64,000 nucleotides of DNA from positions 390,177-454,176 of the forward strand of contig JACKDW010000007.1 in the NCBI GenBank assembly GCA_020633295.1, given 5' to 3'. The DNA is from Myxococcales bacterium. GTDB lineage: Bacteria > Myxococcota_A > Polyangia > Nannocystales > Nannocystaceae. Both the position numbers and the translations under genes were made by a program. Under the pieces are notes generated by a model. The model ran no database searches, had not been told where the DNA came from, and was given only the letters and a program-made list of their open reading frames with translations. How positions within the stretch are numbered: the stretch's first letter is position 1; every line of letters starts with the position of its first letter. This document shows, one piece after another, positions 18,893 to 28,628 of this stretch.

Positions 18893-21466
18893 GTGCCCTC
18901 GCCCAGCAGGATCGCCGCCCTCTCCGTGCTCGCCGCGCTCGCGACGAGCTGCGCCGAGTTCGTCGTCCCGGTTCGTGGTGTCTGCGGGAACAGGATCGTC
19001 GAGTCAGGCGAGGACTGCGACGATCCCGACGACCCGCAGTGCGGCGCCGCGAACGTCGAGGCCGCCTGCCGGCTCCTGTGCACGCCCGCGAGCGGCGAGG
19101 AGGACGAGGAGGACGAGGAGGGCGAGGAGGGCGAGGAGCTCGCGGTGTGGCGCTGCGAGGACGGGCAGCGGTGCGGCCGCGACGGGGTGTGCCGGACGCC
19201 CGCCGGCACCTTCTCCGACGCGCCGCTCCGGATCGACGAGGCCGGCGCGCGGAGCATCCAGCGCGGCGATCTCGACGGCGACGGGCGCGACGAGCTCGTG
19301 TTCGCGTTCTCCGAGCCGGACGGCATGGACGTCAAGGTCGTGTACGGCGACGCGCTCGACGAGTCGACGATCGTCACGCTCGTCGACCCGATCATCGCGG
19401 TGCTCGCCGTCGGGGACCTGACCGGGGACGGGCTCGACGACGTGTTCGTCGCGCCGGAGTCGACGCCGCAGGTGACCGAGGGCTCGCGGGTGTCGCTGTG
19501 GCGCGGGTCCGCCGACCGGGTCCCCGGCGTGAGCGTGTTCCCGACGCTGCGCACCGCCGGCGACGACGCGCGCCTGCTCGTCCCCACCCCCGAGCGTGAT
19601 CGCGTGCTCGAGCTCGCGCCCGCGGCGACGCGCCGCTGGGCGAGCGGCGAGGCCGAGGCCGAGGAGCTCGCGCCCGCGGCGGTCGACGTCGCGCGACTCG
19701 GTCGCCGGGTCGCCGCCGCGGATCTCGACCCGAACAACGGGACATGCGCGGGAGGACCGACGCTCGAGGGCTTCGCCCGCGCCGAGCTCGCGCTCGCGCT
19801 CGCGGGCGACGGCGCGGTCCGGCTCGCGTCGAGCTGCGGGGTCGACGGGCTCACGGAGCTCGGGAGCGTCGCGCTCGGGGGGGGCACGCTCGGCGAGGCG
19901 GGCGCGCTGCTCGTCGACGGCGACGGCGACGGCGCGCTCGACCTCCTGACCCAGGACGGTGCTGGGCGCGTGCTCATCGCCTACGGGGTCGGCGACGGGG
20001 GCTTTCACTCGAGCCCCGCGCCGCAGGGCGCGGGGGACGGCGCGTTCGCGAGCGCGCCGCTGCTCCCCGTCGTCACGCCGGGCGCGGGGACGCTGCTCGC
20101 GGCCGCCGACTTCGACGGCGACGACGCGCTGGAGCTCGTCACCGAGCGCGCCTTCTACCCCGACCCGGCGAGCTGCGACGCGAGCGCCTGCGAGCGCTTC
20201 GCGTGGCCGCGGCCGCTCGAGGAGGCCGCGGCGATCGACTTCAACGGGGACGGCGCGCTCGACGTCGTGGGCCTGCACGACGACGTGCTCATGGTGCACC
20301 TCGGCGGCGCGCTCGGGCCGCTGCTGTTCGCCGCGCACGAGGTCGGCCTCAACGGGGCGGCGCGCGAGCTCGCGGTCGGCGACTTCAACCACGACACCGT
20401 GGCCGACGTCGCGTTCGCCGAGCTGTTCGAGGACGAGCTGCCCTCGCGCGCGGACGAGGTCGTGCGCGTCGTCTACGGCGGCTCGCCGAGCGCGTGGGCG
20501 CTGGAGAGCTTCGGGCCGTTCATCGAGATCGAGCGGGTCGTCGTCGAGCAGACCTCGCGGATCGTCGCGCGCACCCACGACGAGCAGCTGCGCCCGGCCG
20601 GCGCGTTCATCGAGCCGGGCGCGGTCGAGCACGACTTCGGCGTCGCGCTCCGCCGCCCGACCCTGGTCCGCGCCGGCGAGCCCGCGGTCGCGGCGGTGCT
20701 CGTGCGCCCCGGCGACGACGCGCCGCGCCTCGGCCTGCTCGGCTTCCAGGGCGGGACGCTGTCGCCCTACGACGTCACGACCGGCGACGCGCTCGATGGG
20801 AGCGACGCGGCGGGCTTTCACACGCTCACCGCGGCGATCGATCTCGACGGCGACGACCAGGACGAGCTGCTGGTCCTGGGCCCGCGCGAGGGCGCCGGCG
20901 GGGTCTGGGTCGCGCGCCTCGACCCGGCGTCGCGGACGTGGGTCGTGACGAGCGCGTTCTCGGTCGGCCCGGGCTTCGCGGCGCGGCCGATCGACGCGGT
21001 CTCGCTCGCGGCGGACCACCCGCCGCCGGGGGGCGGGCCCGGCACGACGATCGCGATCGGGGACCTCGACGGCGACGGCGACCCTGACGTCCTGGCGACG
21101 ACCGACGAGCCGAGCCCCCGCGTCGTCGCGCTGCGCAACGACGACGGCGCGCTCACGGCCGCGGGCGCGCGCGTGCTGACGAGCCCGGCCGCGCCCGCGC
21201 TGCAGCTCGCCCACGTCGCGCCGTGGCACGCGGACGCGCTCGGGCGCGCGCGCTGGGTGTTCGCGGGCGTCGACGGCGTCGCGCTGGGTCGCGTCAACCT
21301 CGCCGCGTCGACGCTCGAGCTCACCCCGCTGCTCGACGCCGAGGTGCTCGCGATGACGACCGCCGACGTCAACGGCGACGGGCTCCTCGACCTCGCGCTC
21401 GCGGACGCGGAGGAGGTCTCGCTGCACCTCGCCGAGGAGTCGGTCGGCGCGCCCGCGCCGGGCTAG
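18893..21466 (+). CDS. FG-GAP/VCBS repeat lipoprotein
   Basis: An 857-residue predicted lipoprotein: a signal ending LAALATSC gives a cysteine near residue 20. A cysteine-rich head follows (CGNRIVESGEDCDDP, a myxobacterial DUF4215-like disulfide motif) and then an acidic run (EEDEEDEEGEEGEE). The rest is a beta-propeller of FG-GAP/VCBS repeats whose calcium-binding signatures are visible as GDLDGDGRDELV, GDLTGDGLDDVF, DFDGDDALELV, DFNGDGALDVV, DFNHDTVADVA and DVNGDGLLDLA. It is likely a surface-exposed binding or adhesion protein. It follows the PEGA gene by 13 bp and ends in a 4-bp convergent overlap with the split kinase. Confidence 0.88.
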   Translation: MPSPSRIAALSVLAALATSCAEFVVPVRGVCGNRIVESGEDCDDPDDPQCGAANVEAACRLLCTPASGEEDEEDEEGEEGEELAVWRCEDGQRCGRDGVCRTPAGTFSDAPLRIDEAGARSIQRGDLDGDGRDELVFAFSEPDGMDVKVVYGDALDESTIVTLVDPIIAVLAVGDLTGDGLDDVFVAPESTPQVTEGSRVSLWRGSADRVPGVSVFPTLRTAGDDARLLVPTPERDRVLELAPAATRRWASGEAEAEELAPAAVDVARLGRRVAAADLDPNNGTCAGGPTLEGFARAELALALAGDGAVRLASSCGVDGLTELGSVALGGGTLGEAGALLVDGDGDGALDLLTQDGAGRVLIAYGVGDGGFHSSPAPQGAGDGAFASAPLLPVVTPGAGTLLAAADFDGDDALELVTERAFYPDPASCDASACERFAWPRPLEEAAAIDFNGDGALDVVGLHDDVLMVHLGGALGPLLFAAHEVGLNGAARELAVGDFNHDTVADVAFAELFEDELPSRADEVVRVVYGGSPSAWALESFGPFIEIERVVVEQTSRIVARTHDEQLRPAGAFIEPGAVEHDFGVALRRPTLVRAGEPAVAAVLVRPGDDAPRLGLLGFQGGTLSPYDVTTGDALDGSDAAGFHTLTAAIDLDGDDQDELLVLGPREGAGGVWVARLDPASRTWVVTSAFSVGPGFAARPIDAVSLAADHPPPGGGPGTTIAIGDLDGDGDPDVLATTDEPSPRVVALRNDDGALTAAGARVLTSPAAPALQLAHVAPWHADALGRARWVFAGVDGVALGRVNLAASTLELTPLLDAEVLAMTTADVNGDGLLDLALADAEEVSLHLAEESVGAPAPG

Positions 21467-24129
21467 CCAGGGTCCAGGGCCGCGCCGCGCGTCACCCCGG
21501 CGTCGCTCGCGTCGAGCGCCCGCGTGACCACCTCGAGCTCGTCGGCGGTCGGCGGCCCGCCGTGCTCCGCGAACCACGTCGCGATCAACGCGAGGACGTC
21601 GCTCTTGCTGCGATCGCGGAGGATGCGCTCGCGCAGCGCGAGCAGGTGCAGGCGCGCGCGCGCGTGCTGTCCCTCGAGCCAGAGCAGGCGCCCCTCCGTC
21701 ATCTCCAGGCTCCGCTCGCCGAGCTGATAGCCGGGCTCGCGGTCGTAGAAGCGGCGCGCGGCCGCGAGCTCGACGCGCGCCTCGTCGACGCGCCCCATCC
21801 CCACGAGCACGCGCGCGATCGTGACGTGGGCGTGCGCCGCCTCCTGGCTGTCGGGACCGTGGTTGCGCACGTGCAGCGCCAGCGCCCGCCGCCGCAGCGT
21901 GACCGCCTCGTCCGGCCTGCCCGCGTCCGCCTCGAAGCCGCCCAGGTTGTTGAGCACCACGGCGACGCGCGCGTCCTCGGGGCCGAAGCTCCCCTCGAAG
22001 ATCGCGAGGGCGCGGCGTAGCCCCGCGATCGCGCCCTCGACGTCGCCCAGCGACCCGCGGCAGGTCGCGATGTTCACGAGCAGCTCGCCGATCTCCGGGC
22101 TCGAGGCCGGCAGCTGGGCGCTGCGCAGCTCGAGCACGCGCTCCCAGGCGCGCAGCGCCTGCTCGTGCTCGCCCAGGTAGTACAGCGCGGCGGCCTTGTT
22201 CTGCAGCGCGACGGTCGCCTCGTAGTCCGCCTCGCCGAGCGGGCGCAGCAGCGCGCCCGCGGACTCGTAGCGCGCGACCGCCTCGTAGTAGCGCCCGGCT
22301 CGCAGCTCGAGGTTGCCGAGGTTGATCAGCGCGCGCGCGACGTGAGGGTGGTCGGGGCCGAGGCTCTCGCGCTGCAGCTCGAGCGCGCGCTCGTAGTGCG
22401 CGCGCGCGGCCTCGCCGTCCCCGGCCGCCGACGCGACGTTGCCGAGGTTGGTGAGCGAGCTGGCGAGATCGGGATGTCCCTTTGGTAAGGTCTCGACGCG
22501 CAGCGCGTAGGCGCGCTGGTAGGCCGCGGCCGCGGCCGCGTGGTCGCCCTCGAAGGACCGCAGGTTCCCGAGCTCGTCGAGGCGCCGCGCGTCGACGCCG
22601 CTGCCCTCGATCCCGAGACGGCGCGCGAGCGCCTCGGCGGTCGCGGCCCAGCGACGCGCCGGCTCGTACTCCGCGTGCAGCCGGGCGTTCGCGCCGATCA
22701 GCGCGATCGCGGCGTCGAGCGCCTCGAGGTCGACGCCCGCCGCGAGCGCGCCGTAGTGGGCGTCGCGTAGGCGCGCGCGCGCCTCCTCGTGCTCGCCGAG
22801 GCCGAGGAGCGCCTGACCCAGCGCGAGCTGGGCGCGGTGCACGAGCCGCGGCCGCCCGAGCGCGCGCGCCTGCTCGAGCGCGACCTCGGCTGCGCGCGCC
22901 GCCTCGCGGTTGCGCTCGGCGCGGAGCAGCCCCTCGACGCGGCTGAGCCCGCGCCGCAGCGCCGAGACGTCGGCGTCGCGCGCTCCCGCCTCGAGGTCGC
23001 GGTAGCGCGCGAGCGCCTCCGGCCGCGCGCAGGCGTCGGGCCTCGGCAGCCGGGCGACCGCCGACACGGCGTCGCGCACGATCTCGTCGTCGGCCGCGGC
23101 GAGCAGCTGGGCGAGCCCGGCGAGTTGTTCTTCCTGGTCTTCAAGACAGGCTACTTGAGCGGCCGCGAGCTCGCGCGGGAGCGCCTCGTCCAGCGCGGCG
23201 ACGCAAACCTCGGTCCGGGCGCGCGCCCACGCGTCGGTCCACGCGTCGAGCCCGACGCGGATCCGCGCGAGGCTGGTGGCCGCGAAGGGGAGCGCGCGCC
23301 CGGCGAAGGAGCGCTCGATCGCCGTGATCGTGTCGTCGTCGAGCGCGACCGCCTCGCCAGCGGCGCGACACTCGGCGAGCGCGGCGCGACGGGCGAGCTG
23401 GCCCGCGCCGAGGATGAGCGCGAGCGACAGCGCCAGCCCGCCGAGCGCCAGCGCGACGCGCGCCGGCGAGGTCGCGGATCCGCCCGCAGCGCCTCGGCCA
23501 GCGCGCCCATCGTCGGGAACCGATCCTCCGGGCGCGTCGCGAGCCCGCGCAGCAGCGCGCGCCGGATCCACGGCGGCATCGCGGCGGTCTCGGGCCCCAC
23601 CTCGATCGCGCCCGAGGCGACCGCGCGGCGCAGCGCTGACCGAGTCGCCCGCGAACGGCCGCCGCCCGCACAGCGCCTCCCACAGCGCGACGCACAGCGC
23701 GAATTGATCGACGCGGTGATCCACGGGCGCGCCGGCGAATTGCTCGGGCGCCATATAGGCCGGCGTCCCCACGACGACGCCGGCGCGCGTCACCGTCGGC
23801 GTCGCCACGCTCGCGGTCTCGGCGAAGCGCGGCGGCGTGCGCCCCTCGCTACGGGCGAGCCCGAAGTCGGTGACGCGCACGCGCCCGTCCGCGCCGATCA
23901 TGACGTTCGAGGGCTTGAAGTCGCTGTGCACGAGCCCGGCCGCGTGCGCGGCGAGGAGGCCGTCGGCGGCGGCGAGGAACGCCGCGAGCAGCTCATCGCG
24001 CGACCGCGCCCGCGCCCGCGACCAGACCGCGAGCGTCGGGCCGTCGATGAACTCCATCGCCAGGAACACGCCGTCGCCGAAGGGGCCCACGTCGTGCACG
24101 GTTTCGTGGTGGGACCCTCTCGTCGCCAA
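21463..24129 (-). pseudogene. 3' part of a kinase-TPR gene split by the 24.1-36.9 kb element
   Basis: Encodes everything from the end of the kinase N-lobe onward: HDVGPFGDGVFLAMEFIDG, GLVHSDFKPSNVMI, DFGLARSEG, GTPAYMAPEQF, then a membrane helix and a TPR array like that of 11288-14272. The Gly loop and the VAVK lysine are absent because they lie at 36904-37189, beyond the inserted element. Host sequence begins at 24101; the 28 bases upstream are element DNA, with only a chance TTG start at 24129. HSDFKP replaces HRDFKP. Between about 23475 and 23645 the best protein (RRALLRGLATRPEDRFPTMG) lies in another frame, so two compensating frameshifts scramble the C-lobe. As it stands the product cannot be an active kinase. 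Confidence 0.88.
24095..24101 (+). other. Attachment site core, left
   Basis: TGCACGG in the context gtcg-tgcacgg-tttcg. Kinase codons continue to its left and element DNA to its right. Confidence 0.75.
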
Positions 24130-24454
24130 AATTTTCGTCGCTCAGGCCGATCTGAGAAGAGCGAACCAAAAGTCTCTCGAGATTGGACCAAGCATTGGGA
24201 GGTCGCCTCCGCGCCACGGGCAGCAGCACGCGGCTACCGTCCTCCCCTTCGGAGGTTGCGCGGCCGGCTGGGGACATCGCTCGCGGGCCGCTGACGCGAA
24301 ACGCTGAGGTAGCGCCGCGAGTCGAGTTCGCTCGACTACGCACGGTTGCGACAGAGCACGGACCGCGGCTCACCGCGGCGGCGTGCTCCGATCTCTGGAA
24401 CCGAGTCTCCGTGCCGCGCGTTCCTGGCACCGATGGCCGCCGCGCGAGCCGGCG
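24130..24454. other. Left end of the element, no gene
   Basis: 325 bp inside the element with no supported ORF. An AT-rich palindromic core (caaaattttcg, about 24127) lies close to the left attachment core and may be a recombinase arm or accessory-protein site. Confidence 0.4.
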
Positions 24455-25387
24455 CTACTCGCAGAAGCCCCACTCGCCGCAGACCCAGCGCGACTCGTCG
24501 GGCTCGTAGTAGCAGCGCCCTCCCTCGCCGTCGCAGTCCTCGTGGGTCGCGCACTCGTCGGTCAGCGTCGGGCAGTGCAGGCGCTCGACCGTACCGCAGA
24601 AGAACTCGCTGCCGTGACAGCCGCAGGCCTCCGGGCAGTCCGCTGCGCTGGCGCAGCTCGCCGGCTCGCAGGTGTTCTTGATGTTTGTCCAGCCCGCGTA
24701 GCCGTCGCCCTGCGCCGCGCACACGCAGACCTCGCCGTCGGGGCAGTCTGAGTCGCTCATGCAGTTCTTCGGCCTGCAGCCGCACGTGCCGTAGACGTTG
24801 AGGCACTGGGAATCGCTCTCGCAGTCGTTGTCCGTCTCGCAGGAGCCGCCCTCACCCTGGCACACGGGCCAGAACACCTTGTGCGCGCACTCGATCGCCT
24901 CGACGCGGTAGTGGTCCCCCCACGCGCCGCAGACCTCCCAGCCCGACTCGATGTCGGTGAGCTGGAGCGCCTCGTCGATGAAGTACAGCGGCTTGCAGTC
25001 CGCGAGCGGCTCACACTCGAGCGCGCCGGTCGTCGAGCCGCCGGTGGAGCTCGCGCCCGTCGTGCTCGTGCTGGAGCTGGAGCTCGCGCTCGTGGACGTC
25101 GAGGAGGTCGCGCTCCCGCTCGTCGTCGTCGCGCCCGCGCTGGAGCTCGCGGCGGTCACGGACACGCCCTCGCTCGTCACGCCGCCGCTCGATCCGCTGC
25201 TCCCCGCGCTGGCTCCGGCCGTCGTCGCGCTCGAGGCGCTCGTCGCGGCCGTCGACGCGCTCTCCGCCGAGGAGGTGGAGGATCCGGCGTCGCTCTCGCT
25301 CTCGCCACCGCTGGCGAGCGGCGTCCGGCCGCAGCTCGCGAGCGCGATGGAGAGGAGACCCAGGAGACAGGCTGTTCGATAGCTCAT
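24455..25387 (-). CDS. Cysteine-rich lipoprotein with Ser/Thr linker
   Basis: 310 residues from ATG 25387. The signal peptide is MSYRTACLLGLLSIALASC, with the lipidated cysteine at 19. A low-complexity Ser/Thr/Ala/Gly linker follows (about 25-125). The mature domain contains some 24 cysteines in EGF-like or disulfide-knot patterns (CETDNDCESDSQCLNVYGTC, CMSDSDCPDGEVCVC, CATHEDCDGEGGRC). This 'DxDC..G.xC' style is frequent in myxobacterial surface lipoproteins and suggests a stalked, disulfide-rich extracellular head. It is the leftmost gene of the integrated element and points toward its left end. Its function is unknown; it may bind prey, or accompany the MACPF protein on the same element. 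Confidence 0.78.
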   Translation of the reverse strand: MSYRTACLLGLLSIALASCGRTPLASGGESESDAGSSTSSAESASTAATSASSATTAGASAGSSGSSGGVTSEGVSVTAASSSAGATTTSGSATSSTSTSASSSSSTSTTGASSTGGSTTGALECEPLADCKPLYFIDEALQLTDIESGWEVCGAWGDHYRVEAIECAHKVFWPVCQGEGGSCETDNDCESDSQCLNVYGTCGCRPKNCMSDSDCPDGEVCVCAAQGDGYAGWTNIKNTCEPASCASAADCPEACGCHGSEFFCGTVERLHCPTLTDECATHEDCDGEGGRCYYEPDESRWVCGEWGFCE

Positions 25388-25516
25388 ACGCGCACGCGGA
25401 TGTCGACCCGCGCTTCGCATCATCCCAGATCCTGACCCGAGCACGCGAGGGCTTGTCGCCCCGGCGGGGACGTCTTCAGGGCGGGTGCCGCCGCGCGTGA
25501 CGACGAACGCGCCCCG

Positions 25517-25939
25517 CCGGTCTACACCTCGGCGGACGGCCGCGCGTACGATCGACCGGGCGTCGGCATGAGCGCGCGAGCGCGAGGACTTCGGCTTCGA
25601 GGCCGAGGTCGCGACCGTGAGCGAGCTGATCGAGCACCTCGAGCTCGACCGCGTGGCGCTGTTCGGACCGTCGTGCCGGGGGGCCGCTGGCGATCGGCGC
25701 GCTCGCTCGAGCTCACGCACTCGATCGACATCGACGCGCTGATCGACAAGCTCGAGCTCCCGACGCTGATCCTGCGCCGTCAGGGCGATCGCACGATTCA
25801 CCCGCGCCACAGCGTGGCGCCGGACGAGCGGATCCCGAGCGCGCGCCTGGTGCTGCTCGACGGCAACGCGCACATGCCCTGGTTCGGCGACCAGGACGCG
25901 ATCGTCGAGCACGTGCCGCGCTTCCTCGCCGAGGACTGA
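25517..25939 (+). pseudogene. Decayed alpha/beta-hydrolase gene fragment
   Basis: No single frame encodes the family, but pieces in two frames line up with the alpha/beta hydrolases often fused to regulators. GFEAEVATVSELIEHLELDR then VALFGPSCRG is the nucleophile-elbow region (a Gly-x-Ser-x-Gly-like GPSCRG) at about 25590-25690. In another frame DIDALIDKLELPTLILRRQG then LVLLDGNAHMPWFGD carries the last beta-strands and the catalytic-His region (NAHMPW) and ends at TGA 25937-25939. At least one frameshift separates them and the N-terminus is missing. It is a relic carried in the element. Confidence 0.6.
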
Positions 25940-25975
25940 TCGACCGCGCGCGCGTCGGCTCGCGAGGCCCACCCG

Positions 25976-26168
25976 CCGTCGGCGGTCGTCGCGTGGCGCC
26001 CCGAGCAGCGCGTCGACGCGAGCGCGGCAGATCGCGTAGCAGCCTGGGCGCGCGCGCTCGTCGATCGCGAGCGCCCGCGCGCGGCCCTCGGGCGTGGTCA
26101 GCAGCGCCTCGTACCGCGGCATCACGAGCTGGCGGCCGACCTTGACGAGGAAGCGCTCGGGGCCTCAA
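25976..26168 (-). pseudogene. 3' remnant of an M1 (leukotriene A4 hydrolase-type) aminopeptidase gene
   Basis: Read on the minus strand, this stretch gives PERFLVKVGRQLVMPRYEAL, LTTPEGRARALAIDERARPG and CYAICRARVDALLGAP. That is the signature of the C-terminal helical domain of leukotriene-A4-hydrolase-like M1 aminopeptidases (GRRKFxxPLYxxL..TPEG..A..IY..ARPGYHPI...VD.LL). The metalloprotease domain is absent. It is a gene fragment between the hydrolase relic and the MACPF gene and marks this part of the element as a graveyard. The rest of 25940-26374 contains no gene. Confidence 0.5.
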
Positions 26169-26363
26169 CAGACAATACGATGAGGTGCCGTCACACTCCG
26201 CCCGACTCCACGATCGCGCTTCGGGTGTCTGTCGGGCTTCGCTCGCGGCTCGCTCGCCGCGGAGCGCGGCGGAGCACGCGAGCGCGTGGTATCGACCTGA
26301 TGATGAGCGTTGCGCTCAAGCGCGCGCGTCGGAAGGACCCGGTGTGAGAGGATGTCTCGCGTT

Positions 26364-26369
26364 AGGAGG
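26364..26369 (+). promoter_or_regulatory. Strong Shine-Dalgarno AGGAGG for the MACPF gene
   Basis: aggagg lies five bases before the GTG at 26375 and fixes that start. It stands out because many chromosomal genes around the element have no Shine-Dalgarno. Confidence 0.7.
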
Positions 26370-26374
26370 TCGAG

Positions 26375-28555
26375 GTGAGCGAGACGCCGGGGCTACAGTA
26401 CATCGGGCTGGGATACGACATACGAGAGGCCTTCGCGGACCCGCTCTCGACGCGGGCGCGGGTGCTCGACGCGGGCGGCTTCCCGCCGCTCGACGAGCTC
26501 AGGCTCAGCGCCGGGGAGCAGGTGATCTACACCAGCCGCACGCTGTCCGAGCAGCGGGAGAAATTCTCCCTGCGGGTCGGCGTCGAGACCAGCTACGGGA
26601 ATTTCTCGGGCTCCGTGAGCGTCGAGCACAAGACCGACGACCGCAGCGAGAACGAGTACACCTACGTCAACATCTCCGACATCGTCACGACCTCGAGACT
26701 GATGCTCCCGTTGCCGAGCGGCGCGCCCGAGCTGCTAGCGCTGCGCGCGGCCTCCTTCGCCGCCGACAGCGACGCGCTCGAGCCAGCCGCGCTGGTGGCG
26801 AAGTACGGCACGCACGTGCTCGTCGGCGTTATCATGGGCGGCGCCTTCTACTACTCGTCGTCGTTTCTGCGCACCGAGAGCTGGAGCGACAGCGAGCTGG
26901 CGACGTCGTCGGTCGCGGCCTACAACACGGTGATCGGCTCGACGCGCGTCGAGATCGACACCGAGCAGATCAACCAGTCCCACGTCAGCACGGTGCGCTC
27001 GGGCGAGCGCATCTCGTTCCGCGGCGGCGGGCCGGAGCTCGGCTTGAAGATCGGCAGCGTCGGGGACGAGAGCGCGTTCGCGGCCTGGGCCGACTCGGTC
27101 CCGCAGCACCCCGAGCTGGTGGACCTCCCGACCGGCGCGCTCGTGCCGATCTGGGAATTCGTGAGCGGGTCGGGGCGCCAGACGACGATTCGCCGCGAGA
27201 TCGAGCGCATGCTGCGGAAGGCCGAGACGCCGCGCTGGGGCGTCGGCGGCGACAAGTCCTTCATCTGGGTGCCGCGCGGGACGACGACCGCCGACTGGCA
27301 CCTGATCACCGGGCCCGCGCAGACGCGGAGCCCCAGCGACGACGACTACAAGGGGATCCGCTACGCGCGGTTCCAGTACACGGAGGCGGAGCAGAACCCC
27401 TCGGATCACTTCCGCCTCGACGTCCTCGCCACCGGCTCGACGCTCGCCGACGGCGAAGACGAGTACAAGACGACGAGCTTGAGCGCCGCCGCCAGCTGGA
27501 TGCTGGTGTACGCGAGCGGGAGCTTTCGCGGTCGCCTGGAGTTCAGCCCGGACGCGCAGACCCTCGAGGTGCTCGCGCCCGCGGTGCTGGGGACGACGAT
27601 CGCGGACTGGTCGCTGATCGTCTCGCCGACGCGGTTCGGGCGGCCGTTCGGCGCGGGCAGCCCCAGCGCGTCGGAGCACGCGCTGCTCGGCGGGATCGAG
27701 CTCGACGTGGTGGCGATGGCGGATCGCTGGGAGGTCACGGCCACCAGCACGATGGTCTCCAGCGGCGGCAGTGAGCCGCACACCCTCGACGTCGACTACT
27801 TGATCGTCGGGCGCGGCCCGCTGCATTACCCGCTGAGCGTCGTCGGGCGCGGCGAGCCGCCGCTGCAGCTGCGCGTGCCGAGCGGCGAGACCGGGTCCTG
27901 GGCCGCGTTCGCGGCCCCGGGCAAGCTCGGCAAGGTCGGGCAGGACGACAAGGCCAAGGCGCTCCGCGAGATCGACTTCGACATCGGCTACCGCGACGCG
28001 ATCCGCTTCGCGGTCGGCGGCGAGCAGCGCACGAGCTTCTGGCAGCCGATCGTCGACGCCCGCCACGCGCTGTTCCGTCTCGGTCCGTACCTACTCCCGC
28101 TGATGATGGTCGGCGAGCTGAACGCCTACGGGCCGTTCTCCGACCTCGAGGCGCTCGCGGACGGCAAGCGCGTCAAGGAGATGCGCTTCAGCGCCGACAA
28201 CGACGGGCTGCACGCGGTCGGCGTCGTGCTCGCGGGCGAGGGCGAGGACGTCAAGACGCTGCACGGCGGCGGCGGCGAGGACAACCTCCACCAGCGCGTG
28301 CCGTTGATGCCCGGCGACTACGTCAAGACGGTGATCGTCTACTGGAACGCGGGCAGCAACGACGACATCGCCGGCATCTTCGTGAGGACCGCCAGCGGCT
28401 TGGAGCATGGCTCTCCGGTCATGCAGACAACCAACAGCCACTCGTTCGTCGCGCCGGCGGGCTACGAGCTCGCGGGCTTCCACGGCATGACCTTCGGCGC
28501 GCAGGTGCGCCGGCTCGGCGTCATCGCGCGGCGGCTGGACATGAACAGCGTGTGA
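26375..28555 (+). CDS. MACPF-domain pore-forming protein with C-terminal jacalin-like lectin domain
   Basis: 726 residues without a signal peptide. The MACPF/CDC signature is YGTHVLVGVIMGGAFYYSS (residues 144-162), preceded by the strand/helix region KFSLRVGVETSYGNFSGSVS. A middle beta-rich region (about 290-580) is less clear. The C-terminus (about 595-720) reads as a jacalin-like beta-prism: KEMRFSADNDGLHAVGVVL, HGGGGEDNLHQ, FVAPAGYELAGFHG and VRRLGVIAR. Such proteins bind a carbohydrate or lipid surface and assemble a membrane pore. With no signal peptide it may be released by lysis or a dedicated secretion route. Predation, or effector killing linked to the nearby CHAT gene, are both possible. 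It carries its own strong ribosome-binding site. Confidence 0.85.
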   Translation: MSETPGLQYIGLGYDIREAFADPLSTRARVLDAGGFPPLDELRLSAGEQVIYTSRTLSEQREKFSLRVGVETSYGNFSGSVSVEHKTDDRSENEYTYVNISDIVTTSRLMLPLPSGAPELLALRAASFAADSDALEPAALVAKYGTHVLVGVIMGGAFYYSSSFLRTESWSDSELATSSVAAYNTVIGSTRVEIDTEQINQSHVSTVRSGERISFRGGGPELGLKIGSVGDESAFAAWADSVPQHPELVDLPTGALVPIWEFVSGSGRQTTIRREIERMLRKAETPRWGVGGDKSFIWVPRGTTTADWHLITGPAQTRSPSDDDYKGIRYARFQYTEAEQNPSDHFRLDVLATGSTLADGEDEYKTTSLSAAASWMLVYASGSFRGRLEFSPDAQTLEVLAPAVLGTTIADWSLIVSPTRFGRPFGAGSPSASEHALLGGIELDVVAMADRWEVTATSTMVSSGGSEPHTLDVDYLIVGRGPLHYPLSVVGRGEPPLQLRVPSGETGSWAAFAAPGKLGKVGQDDKAKALREIDFDIGYRDAIRFAVGGEQRTSFWQPIVDARHALFRLGPYLLPLMMVGELNAYGPFSDLEALADGKRVKEMRFSADNDGLHAVGVVLAGEGEDVKTLHGGGGEDNLHQRVPLMPGDYVKTVIVYWNAGSNDDIAGIFVRTASGLEHGSPVMQTTNSHSFVAPAGYELAGFHGMTFGAQVRRLGVIARRLDMNSV

Positions 28556-28628
28556 GCTTCGGAGCAGCTCCCATTCTTGGGGCCGTTTGCGAGGTCGCAT
28601 GTCACTCAGCCGCGCTCAGGGAGGCTCG

